This document shows, piece by piece, positions 19,500 through 27,426 of a stretch of DNA of 64,000 bases (position 1 is its first letter; every line of letters starts with the position of its first letter). Origin of the DNA: Actinomycetes bacterium. Lineage in GTDB: Bacteria; Actinomycetota; Acidimicrobiia; Acidimicrobiales; Ilumatobacteraceae. The notes beneath the pieces are model-generated. The model made no database searches. It had not been told where the DNA came from and was given only the letters and a program-made list of their open reading frames with translations. The position numbers and the translations under genes are program-made. Location: the NCBI GenBank assembly GCA_021414085.1, contig JAIOPC010000008.1, positions 1 to 64,000 on the forward strand, in the 5' to 3' direction.

Positions 19500-20486
19500 T
19501 TACGCGGGGAGCATTCCGACAGCCGCTTGCGCCCTAGCGAGCGTCGCCGCGGCGACGGCGCGGGCCTTTGCTGCGCCTGTGCGTAGCAGCGATTGCAGCT
19601 CGCTGCGGTCGGCCATCAGTTCGTGGTAACGAGCTTGAATCGGTCGCAGCAATTCCACGACGGCCTCGCCGGCGTCGGCCTTGAGCGGTCCGTACTGTGT
19701 ATAGCGAGTCGCCAGCGCGTCGGGGGTTTCCCCCGTGCAGGCGGCGAGGATCTCCAACAAGTTGGTGATGCCCGGCTTGTTGGCGCGATCGAAGCGCACC
19801 TCGCTGTCGCTGTCGGTGATCGCCCGCTTGAACTTCTTCACGATCTCAGCCGGTTCGTCGAGCATGTTGACCAACCCGGCGTCGCTGCCGGCCGTCTTGC
19901 TCATCTTCGAAGTCGGGTCTTGCAGATCCATCACACGCGCGCCGGCCTTGGGGGTGACCGCCTTGGGCACAATGAAGGTGTCGCCAAATCGGTGGTTGAA
20001 ACGAAGGGCTATGTCGCGCGTGATCTCGACGTGCTGGCGCTGATCCTCGCCGACGGGAACCTCATCGGTGTCGTACAGCAGAATGTCGGCGGCCTGCAGC
20101 GCGGGGTAGGTGAAGAGCCCGGCGGATACGAACTCGGCTTCCCGCTTGGCCGACTTGTCCTTGAATTGGGTCATGCGGCTGAGTTCGCCGAAGCTCACCG
20201 TGCACTCCATCATCCAACCCAATTGGCTGTGCTCGGTCACGTGGCTTTGTACGAAGACCGTGGCGACATTTGGGTCGAGGCCAATCGCAAAAAGCATCGC
20301 TGCCAACTCGAGCGTGGCGTTACCCACGGTGTCGGGGACCTCGGTGACGGTGAGCGCATGCAGATCGACGATGCCATGGAACGCGTCCTTTGTGTGCTGG
20401 CCCTCCACCCACACGCGCAAGGCCCCCAGATAGTTCCCGAGGTGGACCTCGCCGGTCGGCTGGATGCAGGAAAGGACTCGTGTCAC
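19500..20486 (-). CDS. trpS: tryptophanyl-tRNA synthetase
   Basis: A 328-residue class I aminoacyl-tRNA synthetase. The HIGH-type motif is HLGN (15-18) after QPTGEV; the KMSKS-type motif is SKMSKTAGS near 195; the Trp pocket has GEDQRQHVEITRD. Length is normal for TrpRS (about 330). The GTG start at 20486 has TAACGT 6 nt upstream. A leaderless start leaves no room for a T-box, so it is probably not tRNA-responsive at the leader level. Confidence 0.96.
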   Translation of the reverse strand: MTRVLSCIQPTGEVHLGNYLGALRVWVEGQHTKDAFHGIVDLHALTVTEVPDTVGNATLELAAMLFAIGLDPNVATVFVQSHVTEHSQLGWMMECTVSFGELSRMTQFKDKSAKREAEFVSAGLFTYPALQAADILLYDTDEVPVGEDQRQHVEITRDIALRFNHRFGDTFIVPKAVTPKAGARVMDLQDPTSKMSKTAGSDAGLVNMLDEPAEIVKKFKRAITDSDSEVRFDRANKPGITNLLEILAACTGETPDALATRYTQYGPLKADAGEAVVELLRPIQARYHELMADRSELQSLLRTGAAKARAVAAATLARAQAAVGMLPA

Positions 20487-20492
20487 GGCGTC

Positions 20493-20498
20493 ACGTTA
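20493..20498 (-). promoter_or_regulatory. -10 box TAACGT, leaderless position (trpS)
   Basis: On the minus strand TAACGT ends 6 nt before the trpS GTG. The divergent scpA -10 box is only 25 bp away, so the two promoters are back to back in a 51-bp gap and may compete for polymerase. Confidence 0.55.
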
Positions 20499-20523
20499 CC
20501 CGCGAGGTGCTGGGCTGGGCCGG

Positions 20524-20529
20524 TACGAT
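20524..20529 (+). promoter_or_regulatory. -10 box TACGAT, leaderless position (scpA)
   Basis: TACGAT ends 8 nt before the scpA ATG at 20538, opposite the trpS promoter in the same short divergent gap. Confidence 0.55.
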
Positions 20530-20537
20530 CGCGGGCG

Positions 20538-21305
20538 ATGACCGTCGATGTCAACACGCCTGTCTACGAAGGTCCCTTCGACCTGTTGTTGCACCTGATC
20601 TTGCGTGAGCAGGTGGACATCTACGAGGTTTCGCTCAGCGGCATTGTCGACGCCTATTTGCATGAGATCGAATTGATGCAATCACTCGACCTAGATCTGG
20701 CGACCGAGTTTCTGCTGATCGCCTCCACGTTGGTCGAGTTGAAGGCTCGACGTCTGCTGCCTGGCCGCGACGACATCGACCTCGACGACGAGCTGGCCCT
20801 GTGGGAGGAACGCGATCTGCTTCTTGCCCGTCTGCTTGAGTGCAAGACGTTCAAGGATGTTGCCGGCGTGTTCGCTCGACTCGCCGACGACGCCGACCGC
20901 TCGTTCCCGCGCGACGTTGGTGCCGACGAGCGTTTCGCCGAATTGATGCCCGACCTGATGGAGGGCGTCACTCCACAGCGGCTGGCGCGTGCGTACTTGA
21001 AGGCGCTCACTCCCAAGCCGGTGCCGCGCGTCGATCTGTTTCACGTGGCGGCGATCAACTTCAGCGTGGCCGACGCTGTCGTCGAATTGCTCGATGAATT
21101 GCCGCGGGCCGGTCGTATCTCGTTCCGTCGCCTGACCACCGGTCTCGTTGAGCGCCTGGAAGTGATCGTTCGGTTTCTCGCCCTGCTCGAACTGTTCAAA
21201 CAGGGCCTCGTGGACCTTGAGCAAACCGAATCGTTCGGCGACATCGAAGTCGTGTGGGTCGGAACAACGGCCACGTCAGTTCTCATTGATGACTACGAAG
21301 GATGA
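20538..21305 (+). CDS. scpA: segregation and condensation protein A (kleisin)
   Basis: A 255-residue kleisin that bridges SMC heads and binds ScpB in the bacterial condensin. The conserved N-terminus YEGPFDLLLHLI and DLATEFLLIASTLVELKARRLLP are present. The acidic middle and the C-terminal winged-helix part (ELFKQGLVDLEQTESFGDI) complete the family layout. The frame is open far upstream, over the trpS antisense strand; the ATG at 20538 is the first start giving the conserved N-terminus. It overlaps scpB by 4 nt. The order scpA-scpB-rluB matches Rv1709-Rv1711. Confidence 0.94.
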   Translation: MTVDVNTPVYEGPFDLLLHLILREQVDIYEVSLSGIVDAYLHEIELMQSLDLDLATEFLLIASTLVELKARRLLPGRDDIDLDDELALWEERDLLLARLLECKTFKDVAGVFARLADDADRSFPRDVGADERFAELMPDLMEGVTPQRLARAYLKALTPKPVPRVDLFHVAAINFSVADAVVELLDELPRAGRISFRRLTTGLVERLEVIVRFLALLELFKQGLVDLEQTESFGDIEVVWVGTTATSVLIDDYEG

Positions 21306-21931
21306 ATCAGCTCATGCCCGATCAACCGGTGCCGCCCCGCAGTGTCCCGCTCGACGCCGAAACGATGCGCGCCATCGAAGCCATCGTGCTTGTAGCCGTC
21401 GAGCCGGTTCCGACCGAGCAACTCGCGCAGCTGCTCGAACAGTCGATCGTCGTCATTGACCGCCTCTGTGCGGAACTAGCGGCTCGGTACGACGACGCAG
21501 GACATGGCTTCCAGCTCGTCAAGATCGCCGGCGGATATCGATATCAGACGCATCCCGATCTTTCGCCGTACGTCGAGCGCTTCTTGCTTGATGGCCAGCG
21601 CGCCCGAATGAGCGGGGCCGCACTGGAGACGTTGGCAATCGTCGCGTACAAGCAGCCACTGTCGCGGGCACAAATCGCGAGTATTCGCGGGGTCGACCCC
21701 GACGCGGTACTGCGCACGTTGCAGGCGCGCGGTTACGTCACCGAAGTCGGTCGCGACTCTGGTCCCGGACAAGCGGTGCTGTTCGGCACAACCTCGCTGT
21801 TCCTGGAGAAGCTGGGCATCAACGCGCTGTCCGATTTGCCAGCCATTGCCGAGTTCGTTCCTGGTGCCGACGTCGTCGAAGCGTTGGAGCACGGTCTGCG
21901 CCTCGACCCGCCAGCCGATGCCCGTACCTGA
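21302..21931 (+). CDS. scpB: segregation and condensation protein B
   Basis: A 209-residue protein with two winged-helix domains, forming a dimer on ScpA in the SMC complex. Family blocks are IEAIVLVAVEPVP near residue 22, GGYRYQTHPDLSPYVERFL, and ETLAIVAYKQPLSRAQIASIRGV near 110, followed by GRDSGPGQAVLFGTT. Length is normal. It begins in the scpA stop codon (ATGA), and its own end is overlapped by the rluB start, so stoichiometric coupled translation is expected. Confidence 0.94.
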   Translation: MNQLMPDQPVPPRSVPLDAETMRAIEAIVLVAVEPVPTEQLAQLLEQSIVVIDRLCAELAARYDDAGHGFQLVKIAGGYRYQTHPDLSPYVERFLLDGQRARMSGAALETLAIVAYKQPLSRAQIASIRGVDPDAVLRTLQARGYVTEVGRDSGPGQAVLFGTTSLFLEKLGINALSDLPAIAEFVPGADVVEALEHGLRLDPPADART

Positions 21932-22718
21932 ACCGCCGTTGTGGGAGCAGTTGGCGAGTAAGTCAGCTGCGATGCCGCAGGGCGAGCGCTTGCAAAAGGT
22001 CTTGGCGGTCCGCGGTTGGGGCAGTCGGCGAGTGTGCGAGGACATGATCGCCGCTGGCCGCGTGACCGTCAACGGGGAACTCGCGGTGTTAGGCCGTCGA
22101 GTCGCGGTCGAGCACGATCGTGTCGAAGTCGATGGTGTTCCAATCGGGGTCAAACCCGGAATGGTGTATCTGTTGCTCAACAAACCCGCCGGTGTGGTGT
22201 GCACAGCTCACGATCCACAGGGTCGTCCCACCGTCGTGCAGTTGGTGCCCTCAGAACCACGCGTCTATCCAGTCGGTCGCCTCGACTCCGCAACGGAGGG
22301 TTTGTTGCTGCTGACGAACGACGGCGACCTGGCGAACCGATTGGCACATCCCAGCCACGGCGTCGAGAAGGAGTATCTCGTTGACGTGGAGGGCACAGTC
22401 GCCGCCGGTTCCTTGCGTCGATTGCGCGACGGGATCGAACTCGAGGACGGCATGACTGCCCCGGCGAAGGTGTCGCAGCCAACGCCGGGGGTCTTGCGCA
22501 TCACCATCCACGAAGGTCGCAATCGCCAGGTGCGCCGTATGTGCGATGCGGTCGGGCACTCCGTGCAGCGTCTTGTCCGCGTGCGAATCGGGCCGCTGCG
22601 TGACGCTCAATTGGCGCCGGGGGAGTGGCGAGAACTCACCGATGCTGAGGTGCGCTCACTCGCCGAGGCAGCGGCCAGCAACCCGCCCCCTCCAGGGAGT
22701 GGCCGGTACGCTGAGTAA
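21918..22718 (+). CDS. rluB: 23S rRNA pseudouridine synthase (RsuA/RluB family)
   Basis: A 266-residue enzyme isomerising a uridine in 23S rRNA. The N-terminal S4 domain (RLQKVLAVRGWGSRRVCEDMI) precedes the catalytic domain; the catalytic Asp lies in VGRLDSATEGLLLLTNDG, and EGRNRQVRRM is a family block. ATG 21918 overlaps scpB by 14 bp; ATG 21972, just before the S4 domain, is a plausible shorter start. The gene corresponds to Rv1711, but cmk, which follows there, is replaced here by tyrA and aroA. Confidence 0.92.
   Translation: MPVPEPPLWEQLASKSAAMPQGERLQKVLAVRGWGSRRVCEDMIAAGRVTVNGELAVLGRRVAVEHDRVEVDGVPIGVKPGMVYLLLNKPAGVVCTAHDPQGRPTVVQLVPSEPRVYPVGRLDSATEGLLLLTNDGDLANRLAHPSHGVEKEYLVDVEGTVAAGSLRRLRDGIELEDGMTAPAKVSQPTPGVLRITIHEGRNRQVRRMCDAVGHSVQRLVRVRIGPLRDAQLAPGEWRELTDAEVRSLAEAAASNPPPPGSGRYAE
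22707..22712 (+). promoter_or_regulatory. -10 box TACGCT, leaderless position (tyrA)
   Basis: TACGCT ends 8 nt before the GTG start of tyrA at 22721. It lies inside the last codons of rluB, so tyrA-aroA may be transcribed independently of the scp operon. Confidence 0.45.
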
Positions 22719-22720
22719 CC

Positions 22721-23785
22721 GTGTCGGGGAATCGGGCGGCGAATGTTGTAGGTCTCGGTCTGATCGGCGGCTCAATCGCGCTTGCGCTGACCGAGCGCGG
22801 CTGGAGCGTCAGTGGCTACGACGAAAACCCGGCTCGGCTGGACCAGGCCATGGCCATGGGGGTGATCACCGCCCCCGAGTTGAATCCTGATGCGGCTATC
22901 ACCTTCGTCGCGACTCCCGTGCTCGCCGTTGTCGACCAGGTCAAACGCTCGCTCGCCGAGACGACCGGCTTGGTCACGGACGTCGGCGGGGTCAAGGCGG
23001 CGGTTGTCGCGGCCATCGACGACCCGCGCTTCGTGGGCGGGCATCCGATGGCGGGCAGCGAACTGGACGGCCTCGATGGCGCTGACGGCAGCATGTTTGC
23101 AGGCGCCGTGTGGGTGTTGACGCCCTCGTCAAGCACCGCCGACTCGACGTTCAGCGCCGTCGCCGCTGTCGTCGCAGAGCTGGGCGCCGATGTTGTCGCG
23201 CTGCCCGCCGATCGCCACGACCTCACTGTGGCCGTGATCAGCCATGTTCCACACCTCACTGCGGCCACGCTCATGGGCCTGGCCAGCGATCGCGCCGAGG
23301 AACATGCCTCGCTCTTGCGGCTGGCGGCTGGCGGCTTTCGCGACATGACTCGCATTGCCAGCGGCCAACCCACGATCTGGCTCGATATCTGCGCGCACAA
23401 CCGATCTGCCATCCTCTCTGCCCTCGACGGATTGATCGAAGGGCTGCAAGGCATGCGCGCGGTGGTCGACAACGACGATCGCGACGAATTGCACCGATTG
23501 CTCAGCAACGCGCGCGACGCCCGAGCCAACCTCCCGGCCCGCGGCACGCACCCAGGTGAGCTCTGCGAAGTTCGCATACCAATTCCCGACCGTCCTGGGG
23601 CGGCTGCAGAGGTGTTCACGCTTGCCGCCGAATTGGGTGTCAACATCGCCAGCTTCGAAGTCGTGCACAGCGTCGAAGGCAACCGCGGTGTTGCGGTGCT
23701 GCTCGTCGATGCGCTGAAGGTCGAGATGTACCGCGGCGGGTTGTTGGCCCGCGGCTATCGACCGGCAGTCCAACGGTTGAGCTGA
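22721..23785 (+). CDS. tyrA: prephenate dehydrogenase with ACT domain
   Basis: A 354-residue enzyme oxidising prephenate to 4-hydroxyphenylpyruvate with NAD in tyrosine synthesis. The Rossmann motif is GLGLIGGSIA (11-20). The catalytic helix segment is VGGHPMAGSE, and SHVPHLTAATL holds the conserved His. Residues about 285-354 form an ACT domain (VRIPIPDRPGAAAEVF), the usual site of feedback inhibition by an aromatic amino acid. GTG start with TACGCT 8 nt upstream. It is followed by aroA in the same pathway. Confidence 0.93.
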   Translation: MSGNRAANVVGLGLIGGSIALALTERGWSVSGYDENPARLDQAMAMGVITAPELNPDAAITFVATPVLAVVDQVKRSLAETTGLVTDVGGVKAAVVAAIDDPRFVGGHPMAGSELDGLDGADGSMFAGAVWVLTPSSSTADSTFSAVAAVVAELGADVVALPADRHDLTVAVISHVPHLTAATLMGLASDRAEEHASLLRLAAGGFRDMTRIASGQPTIWLDICAHNRSAILSALDGLIEGLQGMRAVVDNDDRDELHRLLSNARDARANLPARGTHPGELCEVRIPIPDRPGAAAEVFTLAAELGVNIASFEVVHSVEGNRGVAVLLVDALKVEMYRGGLLARGYRPAVQRLS

Positions 23786-23787
23786 CG

Positions 23788-23814
23788 GTGACCATGACGG
23801 TAGGTCGATCATGA
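23788..23814 (+). other. mini-ORF bridging tyrA and aroA
   Basis: A GTG two bases after the tyrA stop opens an 8-codon ORF (VTMTVGRS) whose TGA overlaps the aroA ATG as ATGA. An internal ATG at 23794 is in the same frame. It could carry ribosomes across the gap for termination-reinitiation; whether it is translated is unknown. Confidence 0.3.
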
Positions 23815-25136
23815 ACGGCTATCGGGTTGCGCCATTGGGTGTTGCCATAGATGCCGTAGTCGAGGTGCCAGGCTCCAAGAGCATCGCCAATCGCGCGTTG
23901 TTCTGCGCGGCGCTGGCCGACGGCGAGTCAGTGCTTTCCAATGTGCCCGACGGCGACGACACGCAGTCGATGCTTGCCGCTCTACGCACCCTTGGCGTCG
24001 AGATCGAGGTCATCGACCAAGCACAGAGCGGCGAGTCAGAAGTGATCTCGCAGCAGGAGTGGGCGCCGCGAGGAAGCACTGTGCGTGTTGTGGGTGGCCG
24101 GTCCCGGTTCGCGCCCGGCCCGTTGACGCTGCAGACGGGACTCGCCGGCACGACGTCACGGTTTCTGACTGCGTTGTGCGGGTTGGGGAAGGGCGCGTAC
24201 ACGATCGATGGTGAACCGTCGCTTCGTTCGCGTCCGATGGGGCCTTTGCACCACGCGATGGAAGAGCTCGGAGCGCGCGTGCACCCAATCGGCGCGGCGG
24301 GTCACCTGCCGGTGACGATTGAAGGACCGTTCGACTTCTCGAACGATGAGGTGAGTTTGCCCGGCGATGTCAGCAGTCAGTTCCTGACCGCTCTGATGCT
24401 GGTGGCCCCATACTTCACCGCTGGACTGCGATTCATGTTGTCCACCGAGCTGGTGTCGCGACCCTACGTACGGATGACGGGGTCGATCATGGCGCACTTC
24501 GGCGTACCAGGCGTGGAAGTTGGTGATCGCATTATCGTCGTTCCTCCCGGTCGCTACTCCGCGCAGCATCTCGTCGTCGAGCCCGACGCAAGTTCGGCTG
24601 GCTATCCACTCGCGGCAGCGGCAATCTGCGGCGGGCGCGTGACAGTGCCGGGGTTGACGAAGGAGTCGATTCAAGGCGATGCCAGCTTCTGTCATGTGCT
24701 CGCACGCATGGGTTGCTCAGTGACTCAGGACGATCAGGCGACGACCGTCGCGCGATCGGGTCCGTTGCGCGGTCTGACAATCAACATGGTTGAGCACAGC
24801 GACCTTGTTCCCACGCTTGCGGCGGTCGCCGCGTTCGCGGATGGAGCAACCGAGATCCATGGCGTCGGGTTCATTCGCAACAAGGAGAGCGATCGACTCG
24901 GCGACTTGTGCGCAGAGTTGCGCCGCGCTGGAGTCGACGCCGTTGATACCGCCGACGGGATGATCATCAACCCCGGCCCCGTCCAGATGGCGACGCTCGC
25001 AACGCACCACGATCATCGCCTGGCGATGGCGTTCGCGCTGGTCGGTCTCGGCGCCAGTGGCATCGTTGTCGACGACCCGGAAGTCGTGAGCAAGAGTTGG
25101 CCGGGGTATTGGTCGATGATCGAAGGCTTGCGATAG
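23811..25136 (+). CDS. aroA: 3-phosphoshikimate 1-carboxyvinyltransferase (EPSP synthase)
   Basis: A 441-residue shikimate-pathway enzyme joining PEP to shikimate 3-phosphate. PGSKSIANR (20-28) supplies the active-site Lys. GLAGTTSRFLTAL corresponds to the PEP-binding GNAGT-R loop, and SSQFLTALMLVAPY, RNKESDRL and HHDHRLAMAFALVGL complete the signature. Length is normal. A weak AGG-containing ribosome site precedes ATG 23811. Its TAG overlaps a GTG that opens a mini-ORF leading into the HAD-IB gene. Confidence 0.96.
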   Translation: MNGYRVAPLGVAIDAVVEVPGSKSIANRALFCAALADGESVLSNVPDGDDTQSMLAALRTLGVEIEVIDQAQSGESEVISQQEWAPRGSTVRVVGGRSRFAPGPLTLQTGLAGTTSRFLTALCGLGKGAYTIDGEPSLRSRPMGPLHHAMEELGARVHPIGAAGHLPVTIEGPFDFSNDEVSLPGDVSSQFLTALMLVAPYFTAGLRFMLSTELVSRPYVRMTGSIMAHFGVPGVEVGDRIIVVPPGRYSAQHLVVEPDASSAGYPLAAAAICGGRVTVPGLTKESIQGDASFCHVLARMGCSVTQDDQATTVARSGPLRGLTINMVEHSDLVPTLAAVAAFADGATEIHGVGFIRNKESDRLGDLCAELRRAGVDAVDTADGMIINPGPVQMATLATHHDHRLAMAFALVGLGASGIVVDDPEVVSKSWPGYWSMIEGLR

Positions 25137-25153
25137 TGAAAGCCCCACGATGA
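25136..25153 (+). other. mini-ORF bridging aroA and the HAD-IB gene
   Basis: A GTG sharing the last base of the aroA TAG opens a 5-codon ORF (VKAPR). Its TGA overlaps the HAD-IB ATG as ATGA, so both ends overlap the flanking genes. Confidence 0.35.
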
Positions 25154-25794
25154 AGCAATCATCGACGCCTGATGTCGCGGCCTTCGATGTCGATGGCACG
25201 CTGACGGTGCGCGACTGCGTGCGGCCATTCCTCTTGCGCGTGGGCGGGTGGACAGGTGTCTCGAGCGCTGTGCTTGGCCGTCCGTTGGTCTCGCTCGCTG
25301 CAGCCGCCCGCCGCGATCGTGACCGCCTGAAGGAACTCATCGTGGGCGGCGTGCTTCGCGGGCGCAACGTCGAGCAGGTCGAGGCGCTCGGCGAAGTGTT
25401 CGCGCAACAGGTGCACGATGGCTGGCTGCGATCCGACATGGTGGCGCGTCTGCGCTGGCACCAGCGCGCGGGACACCCGACTGTCTTGGTGTCGGCGTCG
25501 TTGGGGCCATACCTACGGCCGCTCGGTCGTCGGCTCGGCGTCGATGATGTGCTCTGCGCCGAACCGCAGCGCCAAGGCGACCGTTTCACCGACGGCCTCG
25601 CGGGTGGCAACTGTCGCGCGGCGGAGAAAGTACGCCGGTTGGACGCGTGGCTACTTGCGCGCAGTCTTGATCGGGCCACCGTGTGGGCATACGGCGACAG
25701 CGCTGGCGATCGCGAGTTGCTGGCCCGGGCAGATCATTCGATGTTGGTGACGCGCACCGCCGTCTCGGCCGTACCGGCGGGGTACGACTCGTGA
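25150..25794 (+). CDS. HAD-IB phosphatase, candidate DPPR phosphatase
   Basis: A 214-residue HAD hydrolase. Motif I AFDVDGTLT (Asp nucleophile near 12), helical cap, motif II VLVSASLGPYL, and motif IV AYGDSAGDRELL place it in the IB group with SerB and CicA. It overlaps ubiA by GTGA. In mycobacteria the product of UbiA, decaprenyl-phosphoryl-5-phosphoribose, is dephosphorylated before DprE1 acts; the mycobacterial candidate is a PAP2 protein (Rv3807c). No PAP2 gene lies in this operon, so the HAD protein is the likely substitute. This role is inferred from position only. Confidence 0.75.
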   Translation: MKQSSTPDVAAFDVDGTLTVRDCVRPFLLRVGGWTGVSSAVLGRPLVSLAAAARRDRDRLKELIVGGVLRGRNVEQVEALGEVFAQQVHDGWLRSDMVARLRWHQRAGHPTVLVSASLGPYLRPLGRRLGVDDVLCAEPQRQGDRFTDGLAGGNCRAAEKVRRLDAWLLARSLDRATVWAYGDSAGDRELLARADHSMLVTRTAVSAVPAGYDS

Positions 25795-26669
25795 GCGGCG
25801 CGACAGTTCGAGCGCTGCTGCGCGAAGCGCGCCCAAAACAATGGGTGAAGAACGTGTTGGTGTTTGCGGCTCCCGGTGCCGCCGGAGCGCTCGACAACGG
25901 CTCGGATCTGTGGCGAACGGTCGCTCTCTTTGTGGCGTTTTGTCTCGTGAGTAGCGGCACCTATTACTGGAACGACATTCACGACGTTGTCGCCGATCGT
26001 CAGCACCCCACGAAACGTGAGCGCCCGATCGCCAGTGGCGCTGTCACTGTTGCCACCGCCAAAGCTTTTGGCACACTGCTTCTCGCACTCGGCCTCGGTG
26101 TCGCCTTTGCCTTTGGGTGGCGCGTTGGGGGAGTCGTGCTCGGCTACGTCGTGCTGACGACGGTGTACAGCATTGCGCTCAAGCACGTAGCGGTTGTCGA
26201 CCTAGTGGTGGTGGCTGGCGGGTTTGTGTTGCGGGCGATTGCCGGAGCGGTGGTTACCGGCGTGCCTATGAGCACATGGTTCGTTCTGTGCACATCGTTC
26301 GGTTCGCTCTTCATTGTGACTGGGAAGCGCTTTGCTGAGTTGCGCGAACTCGGCGACAGCGCGGGCACTCGAGCGTCGCTTGACTCTTACTCGCTGCAAT
26401 TTCTGCAGACAGTTCTGTCGGTCAGCGTTGGCGCGACGCTGGTGACGTATTGCATTTGGGCGTTCGAAGTGCGGGAAGTTTCGGGTAGCAATTGGCCGTT
26501 CTATGAACTCTCTATTGTTCCGATGCTGACGGCACTGCTGCGATACACGCTCGTGCTCGAGCAGGGTCACGGCTCAGCACCTGAGGAGATTTTCGCTGCC
26601 GACCGTTGGCTGCAGGCGATGGGTGCGTTGTGGATCATCGTGTTCGGCCTCGGGGTGTACGTCGGATGA
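25791..26669 (+). CDS. ubiA: decaprenyl-phosphate phosphoribosyltransferase (UbiA family, Rv3806c-like)
   Basis: A 292-residue integral membrane protein with about eight helices. It transfers 5-phosphoribose from PRPP to decaprenyl phosphate, the first committed step to decaprenyl-phospho-arabinose. The opening REARPKQWVKNVLVFAAP is characteristic of DPPR synthases. NDIHDVVADRQHPTKRERP carries the two Asp-rich metal sites, and YSIALKHVAVVD is the second prenyltransferase block. It is set between the HAD-IB gene and the DprE1/DprE2 genes, with overlaps on both sides. This is the first dedicated gene of the arabinan donor pathway here. Confidence 0.93.
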   Translation: MSGATVRALLREARPKQWVKNVLVFAAPGAAGALDNGSDLWRTVALFVAFCLVSSGTYYWNDIHDVVADRQHPTKRERPIASGAVTVATAKAFGTLLLALGLGVAFAFGWRVGGVVLGYVVLTTVYSIALKHVAVVDLVVVAGGFVLRAIAGAVVTGVPMSTWFVLCTSFGSLFIVTGKRFAELRELGDSAGTRASLDSYSLQFLQTVLSVSVGATLVTYCIWAFEVREVSGSNWPFYELSIVPMLTALLRYTLVLEQGHGSAPEEIFAADRWLQAMGALWIIVFGLGVYVG

Positions 26670-27406
26670 GCTTCGACGACGTCTGGTTGAAGGTCGCGGA
26701 GATCCCAGGCTGGTTAACGCAGGGGCAGGCACGCGTACTTGCTGCTGCTGCGGCACGTGCCGCTGCGGGCGACACGATCGTCGAGATTGGCAGCTTCCGC
26801 GGTCGTAGCACTGTGGTGCTGGCGACGGCCGCGGCGATCGGCGCACAAGTGGTCGCTATCGAACCGCACGCGGGCAACGACCGTGGGCCAGGTGAGATCC
26901 ACGGCTACGCCGACGCGGCAGCGACGGACCACGACGCGTTTCTTGCCAACCTCTCGGCCGCAGGCGTTGCTGATCGCGTGCGACACGTTCGCGCGTACAG
27001 CGACAGGGCGCACGGCGATGTGGTCGGCGAGATTGCCGTGCTGTACATCGACGGCGCGCATCGTTATGGTCCGGCGCGCGCTGACATTCGCGACTGGGGT
27101 AAGCGCGTCTCCCCGAACGGCACGTTGTTGATCCACGACTCTTTCTCGTCCGTAGGGGTCACACTGGCGATCATGCGCGAGCTTGCCTTCGGTTGTCGCT
27201 TTCGATACGTCGGGCGATCACGATCGCTGGCGGAGTACCGCGCCGACTTGGATGGATCCCCAACCCGTCGCCTTCGAAACGGTGGGCGTCAGCTGTTGCA
27301 GCTCCCGTGGTTCATCAAGAATCTGTTGGTCAAGGTGCTGCTGACGCTGAAGGTCGACACGCTTGTGCGCAAGGTGACCGGTCGCGAACCGGAGTGGCCG
27401 TACTAA
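26666..27406 (+). CDS. class I SAM-dependent methyltransferase (Methyltransf_24 type)
   Basis: A 246-residue protein with a Rossmann methyltransferase core. The SAM site is IVEIGSFRGRSTVVLA, then VVAIEPHAG; LYIDGAHRYGPARADIRDW is the motif of the Methyltransf_24 / cephalosporin-hydroxylase-like group that acts on sugars. C-terminal basic and hydrophobic segments (FIKNLLVKVLLTLKV) may lie on the membrane. It begins in the ubiA stop (ATGA). It may methylate a sugar of the arabinan or of a neighbouring glycan; the substrate is unknown. It ends in TAATG, opening a mini-ORF that leads to dprE1. Confidence 0.75.
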   Translation: MSFDDVWLKVAEIPGWLTQGQARVLAAAAARAAAGDTIVEIGSFRGRSTVVLATAAAIGAQVVAIEPHAGNDRGPGEIHGYADAAATDHDAFLANLSAAGVADRVRHVRAYSDRAHGDVVGEIAVLYIDGAHRYGPARADIRDWGKRVSPNGTLLIHDSFSSVGVTLAIMRELAFGCRFRYVGRSRSLAEYRADLDGSPTRRLRNGGRQLLQLPWFIKNLLVKVLLTLKVDTLVRKVTGREPEWPY

Positions 27407-27426
27407 TGAACCGGCTGTACCAGTGA
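27406..27426 (+). other. mini-ORF bridging methyltransferase and dprE1
   Basis: An ATG sharing a base with the methyltransferase TAA (TAATG) opens a 6-codon ORF (MNRLYQ). Its TGA overlaps the dprE1 GTG as GTGA. No Shine-Dalgarno or -10 box precedes dprE1, so coupling through this ORF is a reasonable explanation. Confidence 0.35.

Noticed and set aside
19593-20537. A 570-residue version of scpA
   Set aside because: The first ~315 residues are antisense to trpS, which is clearly coding; the ScpA N-terminus starts at 20538.
23811-25136. Glyphosate-tolerant EPSP synthase
   Set aside because: The PEP loop (GLAGTTSR) keeps the Gly and differs as in ordinary actinobacterial enzymes; nothing in it justifies a tolerance claim.
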